DNA from: Thermodesulfobacteriales bacterium
Lineage (GTDB): Bacteria; Desulfobacterota_D; UBA1144; Nemesobacterales; UBA2774
Assembly: GCA_004525335.1 (NCBI GenBank)
Contig: SPCL01000036.1
Span: 1 to 16,628 of the forward strand
Length of the DNA stretch: 16,628 nt
Reading direction: 5' to 3'
Both the position numbers and the translations under genes were made by a program. This document shows, one piece after another, positions 13,543-16,628 of the stretch. A model generated the notes under the pieces. That model ran no database searches. It saw only the letters and a program-made list of their open reading frames with translations, and had not been told where the DNA came from. Position 1 is the stretch's first letter; every line of letters begins with the position of its first letter.

Positions 13543-14586
13543 ATGGCAGAAGAAACACATCAGTCTGAAGCGGCAAATGAATCGGTCAGCATGAAGCAAC
13601 TTCTTGAAGCCGGGGTTCATTTTGGTCACCAGATAAGTCACTGGAATCCAAAGATGAAGGACTATATATTCGGTAGCAGAAATGGAATACACATAATAGA
13701 CCTTCAACAAACTGTTGGTTTATTTAAAACCGCGTTCAACTTTGCAAGAAATATTGTTGCAGAGGGTGGCGTTGTTCTTTTTGTTGGAACAAAGAAACAA
13801 GCTCAAGGAATTATGGCTGAAGAAGCAGTAAGGTCCGGCATGCCCTATTTGAATGCACGCTGGTTGGGAGGAACGCTTACAAATTTCCCTACCATTCGCG
13901 CAAGAGTTGATTATTTGCTAGAACTAAAAAAGCTTGAGGAAGAAGGCCATATGGATCACCTTCCCAAGAAAGAAGTTAAAAACCTAAAAAGAGAAACACA
14001 GAAACTAGATCATCTTGTGGGTGGAATAGTAAATATGAAAAGCGTTCCACAGGCTCTATACATAGTAGATACCAGGAAAGAACATATAGCCGTGAAGGAA
14101 GCAAGGAAATTGGGGATACCTATTATAGGAGTCGTTGATACTAACGCAAATCCGGCAGATGCAGATGTCATCATACCTAGCAATGACGACGCGATTAGGG
14201 CAATTAAGTTATTCACATCCAGGATCTCGGATGCTTGTATCGAAGGTAGACACATTTATGAGCAAAAGCTGCAAGCAGGAGAAGTGGTTGAGAAAGAGCA
14301 AGAGTCCAAAGTTGTAGTAGAAAGGAAAGTGTTTGTATTTAAGGAATATGGAGAAGAAGGGGCAAAAGAAGGTTCAACTTCTGTAGCCGTATCCGAATCT
14401 GCTCCAGGCGAAACATCAGCTAAACCTGAAGAGCCAAAAGTAGAGAATCATCCTACTGAAAGCACAGATGCTCCTACTGAGACCGCAGTTTCAGCAGAGC
14501 CATCAATAGATACCAAATCCCAATTTGAGAGTGCTGCGGTAGAAACTGAAAAACAATCTGAAGAAGAACCTGAGAAGGAGGCTTAG
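13543..14586 (+). CDS. rpsB: 30S ribosomal protein S2
   Basis: S2 binds late to the 30S subunit and is needed to recruit S1. The core runs from about residue 17 to 240 and shows MKQLLEAGVHFGHQ, WNPKMKDYIFG, GTKKQAQ, RWLGGTLTNF and DTRKEHIAVKEARKLGIPIIGVVDTNANP. At 347 residues the protein is about 90 longer than usual. There is a 16-residue N-terminal lead, and a C-terminal tail of about 100 residues, rich in Glu, Ser, Thr, Pro and Ala and probably disordered. AGGAGG at 13529-13534, 8 bases before the ATG at 13543, supports the long N-terminus over the internal Met17. It heads rpsB-tsf-pyrH-frr. The tsf ribosome site lies inside its last codons. Confidence 0.97.
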   Translation: MAEETHQSEAANESVSMKQLLEAGVHFGHQISHWNPKMKDYIFGSRNGIHIIDLQQTVGLFKTAFNFARNIVAEGGVVLFVGTKKQAQGIMAEEAVRSGMPYLNARWLGGTLTNFPTIRARVDYLLELKKLEEEGHMDHLPKKEVKNLKRETQKLDHLVGGIVNMKSVPQALYIVDTRKEHIAVKEARKLGIPIIGVVDTNANPADADVIIPSNDDAIRAIKLFTSRISDACIEGRHIYEQKLQAGEVVEKEQESKVVVERKVFVFKEYGEEGAKEGSTSVAVSESAPGETSAKPEEPKVENHPTESTDAPTETAVSAEPSIDTKSQFESAAVETEKQSEEEPEKEA

Positions 14587-14593
14587 AATTACT

Positions 14594-15199
14594 ATGGCTG
14601 AAATTACAGCACAGATGGTCAAAGAGCTTAGAGACTCAACCGGAGCTCCGTTTATAGATTGCAAAAAAGCATTAGAAGAAGTATCCGGCGACCTTGAGAA
14701 AGCTCTTGATATACTAAAAATCAGAGGTGTTGCTAAAGCATCGAAAAAAGTTGGAAGAGACACTCCGGAAGGAATAGTAATGTCTTATATCCACGCAGGT
14801 GGAAAAATCGGAGTAATGATAGAGATTAACTGCGAGACAGATTTTGTTGCTAGAAATGGAGAGTTTCAGGCATTTGCGAGAGAAGTCGCAATGCAGATAG
14901 CAGCATCTAACCCTAGATACATCAGCAAAGACCAGATACCGGAAGCAGAACTTGAAAGAGAAAAAGAAGTTATGAAGGCTCAGGTATTGGAATCCGGCAA
15001 ACCTGCAGAAATTGCTCAGAAGATGGTTGAAGGAAAAATAGGGAAGTACTACGAAGAAGTCTGCTTACTCAATCAGACTTACATTAGAGATGCAAAATTG
15101 AAAATCGATGACCTCTTACAGGCACTAATAGCCAAGATTGGAGAAAATATCAAAATCAGAAGGTTCGTAAGGTTTCAATTAGGTGAACCGCTTGATTAG
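14594..15199 (+). CDS. tsf: Elongation factor Ts
   Basis: 201-residue nucleotide exchange factor for EF-Tu. The short form, as in Thermus, lacks most of the second core subdomain. The N-terminal UBA-like module has VKELRDSTG...DCKKALEEVSGDLEKALDIL. The EF-Tu-contacting loop CETDFVAR is at 80-87, and the C-terminal half carries LLNQTYIRD and IGENIKIRRFVRF. The usual TGAGMMDC segment reads TGAPFIDC, an uncommon variant. AAGGAGG at 14575-14581 lies within the end of rpsB, 12 bases before the ATG, and the intergenic gap is 7 bp, so the two genes are co-transcribed. Confidence 0.97.
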   Translation: MAEITAQMVKELRDSTGAPFIDCKKALEEVSGDLEKALDILKIRGVAKASKKVGRDTPEGIVMSYIHAGGKIGVMIEINCETDFVARNGEFQAFAREVAMQIAASNPRYISKDQIPEAELEREKEVMKAQVLESGKPAEIAQKMVEGKIGKYYEEVCLLNQTYIRDAKLKIDDLLQALIAKIGENIKIRRFVRFQLGEPLD

Positions 15200-15211
15200 A
15201 CAAATACAATT

Positions 15212-15964
15212 ATGACATCTCCAGAAACTCCTTCCAATCCAGAACCGAAATACCGCAAAGTCCTTTTAAAGCTAAGTGGGGAAGCTCTTCAAGGAGAACA
15301 AGGCTCTGGCATTTGCCCCGAAGTATTGGACACTATCTCAAATGAGATCGCAGAGGTAAGCAGGCTCAATATAGAGATAGCTATAGTTATCGGCGGTGGA
15401 AACATATTCAGAGGCGTAGCTGGCGCATCAAAGGGTATAGATCGCTCTACTGGCGACTATATGGGCATGCTGGCTACAGTAATAAATGCTCTTGCACTTC
15501 AGGATTCCCTCGAAAAAAAGGACGTACACACACGGCTTCAAACTGCTCTCAATATAGAGCGGGTTGCTGAGCCCTATATAAGAAGGCGCGCCGTAAGACA
15601 TCTTGAAAAAGGCCGGGTAGTAATATTCGCGGCCGGAACTGGCAACCCATTTTTCACTACTGACACAGCGGCCACACTAAGAGCCTTAGAAATCGGGGCC
15701 GACTTGATACTTAAGGCCACAAAAGTTGACGGCGTCTATGACAAGGACCCATTAACACACGATGACGCAGTCAAATTCAAGAAATTAACCTACATGGACG
15801 TTTTAAAAAACGAATTAAAGATCATGGATGCCACCGCAGTCTCACTGTGCATGCAGGGAAGTATTCCTATCATAGTGTTTAATTTATTTGAAAGTGGTAA
15901 TATAAAAAAGGCAATAATGGGAAGTGAAATAGGAACCATAGTAAGGAGCGATAAAGATGTGTGA
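15212..15964 (+). CDS. pyrH: UMP kinase
   Basis: 250-residue bacterial-type UMP kinase of the amino-acid kinase family, phosphorylating UMP to UDP in pyrimidine synthesis; such enzymes are hexamers regulated by GTP and UTP. Motifs: KVLLKLSGEAL at 16-26, IGGGNIFRG at 60-68, GDYMGMLATVINALALQD at 81-98, GTGNPFFTTDTAA at 142-154 and KATKVDGVYDKDP at 168-180. A 12-residue Pro/Ser-rich N-terminal lead precedes the core. No clear ribosome site precedes the ATG, which lies 12 bp after tsf, so translation may depend on the upstream gene. Its last 8 bases overlap frr. Confidence 0.97.
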   Translation: MTSPETPSNPEPKYRKVLLKLSGEALQGEQGSGICPEVLDTISNEIAEVSRLNIEIAIVIGGGNIFRGVAGASKGIDRSTGDYMGMLATVINALALQDSLEKKDVHTRLQTALNIERVAEPYIRRRAVRHLEKGRVVIFAAGTGNPFFTTDTAATLRALEIGADLILKATKVDGVYDKDPLTHDDAVKFKKLTYMDVLKNELKIMDATAVSLCMQGSIPIIVFNLFESGNIKKAIMGSEIGTIVRSDKDV

Positions 15965-16526
15965 CAAGATGCTAGATGACATTCTTCATGATACTGAAGA
16001 CAGGATGAACAAAACGATTTCCGCTTTTAGCATGGAACTGACAAAAATAAGGACCGGAAGAGCATCATCGGGCCTAGTTGATAATATAATCGTAAATTAT
16101 TACGGAGCTGATACTCCTATAAACCAACTAGCTACCGTATCCATCCCAGAGTCGAAGACAATCATGATTCAGCCATGGGATGTAAGCGCAATAGCAGAAG
16201 TAGAAAAAGCTATTATGAAATCCGAAATAGGCATTAATCCTTCAAATGACGGCAAGGTAATTAGACTTAATATCCCAACACTGACAGAAGACCGAAGAAA
16301 AGAGTTAGTTAAATATGTTTCTAAAATTGCTGAAGAATTTAGGGTTTCAATCAGGCAAATCAGACACGATGTCAATCATTTTGTTAAAGATCTGGAAAAA
16401 GAGGAAGGACTTCCTGAAGACCGTGTCAAAAAGAATTTTGATAATGTCCAAAAAATTACGGATAAACACATTAAAAACATCAACGAGATTTTAGAAACGA
16501 AAGAAAAAGAGATACTGGAAGTTTAA
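15957..16526 (+). CDS. frr: Ribosome recycling factor
   Basis: 189-residue RRF, which with EF-G splits post-termination 70S ribosomes. Family marks are ELTKIRTGRASSGLVDNI, VNYYGADTPINQLATVSIPE, IQPWDVSAIAEVEKAI, GINPSNDGKVIRLNIPTLTEDRRKEL given here in pieces, and the helical C-terminus VKKNFDNVQKITDKHI. Length is close to the usual 185. The ATG at 15957 overlaps the end of pyrH in ATGTGTGA, and AAGGAG at 15943-15948 sits 8 bases upstream, so this start is preferred over the ATG at 15969. It closes the cluster in this window; the next 102 bp contain no recognisable gene. Confidence 0.97.
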   Translation: MCDKMLDDILHDTEDRMNKTISAFSMELTKIRTGRASSGLVDNIIVNYYGADTPINQLATVSIPESKTIMIQPWDVSAIAEVEKAIMKSEIGINPSNDGKVIRLNIPTLTEDRRKELVKYVSKIAEEFRVSIRQIRHDVNHFVKDLEKEEGLPEDRVKKNFDNVQKITDKHIKNINEILETKEKEILEV

Positions 16527-16628
16527 TCTATCTTAACTAGCCAACGCCATATAGATGCTGCCCTACCATCTTCAGTCTAACTCTGTATAAACTTTCTAAA
16601 GACTTCTGTAAAATGCTGTGGTTGTTTA

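Noticed and set aside
16613..16628. ATG opening a new frame at the right edge
   Set aside because: Only five codons are inside the window and no ribosome site precedes it; uppS would be a common neighbour of frr but cannot be supported.

Overview
The window reads as ordinary bacterial chromosome from an A+T-rich Gram-negative-type organism. Support comes from glutathione synthetase, two small secreted proteins with Sec signal peptides, good AGGAGG-type ribosome sites and sigma70-like promoters. Long-form arylpyruvate:ferredoxin oxidoreductase, a GatCAB amidotransferase and an uncharacterised 563-residue protein suggest an uncultivated lineage near the former Deltaproteobacteria, Dadabacteria or similar; that placement is a guess. 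No IS element, phage gene, CRISPR array or integration site was seen.

Layout. 1-3692 (minus): endonuclease V, a dual-specificity-type phosphatase translationally coupled to it by TAATG, then iorA and the first 29 codons of iorB. 3693-3882 is a divergent promoter region with a good sigma70 site for the plus-strand run gshB, gatC, gatA and a 60-residue CxxC/CxxC protein (3883-6862). 6890-8248 (minus): a secreted RTX-repeat protein followed 18 bp later by rsmI. Divergent from the RTX gene is a secreted MORN-like repeat protein (8415-8810). Next come tRNA-Ser(UGA), a histidine phosphatase and the 563-residue unknown (all minus, 8883-11424). 11425-11718 is a gene-free gap with one inverted repeat. 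11719-13383 (minus) holds plsC and a diacylglycerol-kinase-family lipid kinase, both of which can feed phosphatidic acid. 13543-16526 (plus) is the classical rpsB-tsf-pyrH-frr translation cluster, with a long acidic tail on S2.

How the genes fit together. Much of the window serves translation: tRNA-dependent amidation (GatCA; gatB is not here), 16S rRNA methylation (RsmI), a serine tRNA, S2, EF-Ts and ribosome recycling factor. Others cover nucleic-acid repair (EndoV), thiol metabolism (GshB), phospholipid precursor synthesis, UMP phosphorylation and aromatic 2-oxoacid oxidation.

No clear new defence or mobile system is visible. The best leads are the unknown 563-residue protein, the Asp-for-Cys change in the IorA ferredoxin domain, the EndoV-phosphatase coupling and the divergent pair of small secreted repeat proteins. 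Four gene starts were moved downstream of the longest open frame on ribosome-site or homology grounds (iorA, gshB, the MORN-like gene, the lipid kinase).
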